In this document: in pieces, positions 24,466 through 24,778 of the stretch
Layout: each line of letters opens with the position of its first letter
How positions within the stretch are numbered: position 1 is the stretch's first letter
Source of the DNA: Priapulus caudatus
Lineage: Eukaryota > Priapulida > Priapulimorpha > Priapulimorphida > Priapulidae
Assembly (NCBI RefSeq): GCF_000485595.1
Contig: NW_014577104.1
Span: 427,712-452,489 of the forward strand
Length of the DNA: 24,778 nt
Direction: 5' to 3'
Position numbers and translations under genes: made by a program
Notes under the pieces: model-generated
Told to the model about the DNA's origin: nothing
Database searches by the model: none
The model's input: only the letters and a program-made list of their open reading frames with translations

Positions 24466-24778
24466 GCAGACCTCTTAAACAAATCCATGTTTAACCCTCC
24501 TCTTGAGGGTCAAAAGGTTATCAGACACTTACTCTTCGCACGTCAGCGGAAAGTACATTTCATGGTCCTTTCAATAAAGTGATAAAAATGGTAGGTCAGC
24601 GCTGAAACAAAAAAGTTTTGCACTCGGTCCGTTAGACCACGTCCTCAGAAAATTTCCCCCACTGCCATTTAACCTCTAATTTTGCACTGGTGATGGGTTT
24701 CCTCCCCATCACACTATACATCGAAAATTACGAGCATAGGTCGAGCCGTTGAAATTTGTGCCGCAATCCCGTATTTCC

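Larger units (their letters stand above)
24150..24778 (-). repeat. Dispersed repeat, copy 2, inverted relative to copy 1
   Basis: 24150-24283 and 24480-24778 are reverse-complement matches of 14333-14490 and 13628-13940. The order is preserved when read on the minus strand, so both belong to one repeat family. The copy runs off the window. Between the two blocks lie a (GA)n tract (24295-24330) and a CpG-rich segment absent from copy 1. Confidence 0.75.

Overview
This is invertebrate animal DNA, not bacterial. Genes are split by GT-AG introns, there are many microsatellites, tRNA-derived repeats and miniature inverted-repeat transposons, and one host protein gene matches animal insulin-degrading enzyme (IDE, insulysin) across 17 exons. 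The repeats do not let me name the phylum; a marine invertebrate is plausible but is inference.

Layout. Positions 1-1240 hold degenerate copies of a ~146-bp tandem repeat. A MITE lies at 1765-2230. From 2665 to 22859, on the + strand, lie the last 17 exons of IDE: 633 codons plus stop, about the C-terminal 62% of the enzyme, ending in the peroxisomal signal Ser-Lys-Leu. The N-terminal exons with the zinc-binding HxxEH site lie upstream of the window. All visible exon junctions keep the reading frame, so the visible part of the gene looks intact.

The fourth visible intron (4015-10671) carries a 6.16-kb DNA transposon at 4280-10439. It has ~58-bp inverted ends and a 2-bp AT (or TA) target duplication. 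It encodes two convergent spliced proteins: a 452-aa THAP zinc finger + DDE transposase (+ strand) and a 413-aa SWIM zinc finger + YqaJ nuclease (- strand). From memory this pairing is the hallmark of the ISL2EU (formerly IS4EU) superfamily. Both reading frames are open end to end, so the copy may be young or still active. It has itself been invaded by a 443-bp MITE (6528-6970) and a fold-back repeat inside the transposase intron.

The next intron (10768-14672) is a stack of repeats: MITE fragments, a GC-rich TCCGG element, a CCCAT microsatellite, a tRNA-like SINE, a 27-bp-arm hairpin and a longer dispersed repeat. A second copy of the dispersed repeat lies inverted at the right end of the window (24150-24778). 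Later introns carry GT/TGCG, 12-bp and 21-bp tandem repeats and further MITEs. Downstream of IDE is a fold-back repeat with a TTAGGG core, then a CpG-rich stretch at 24355-24465 that could be the promoter and first exon of another gene.
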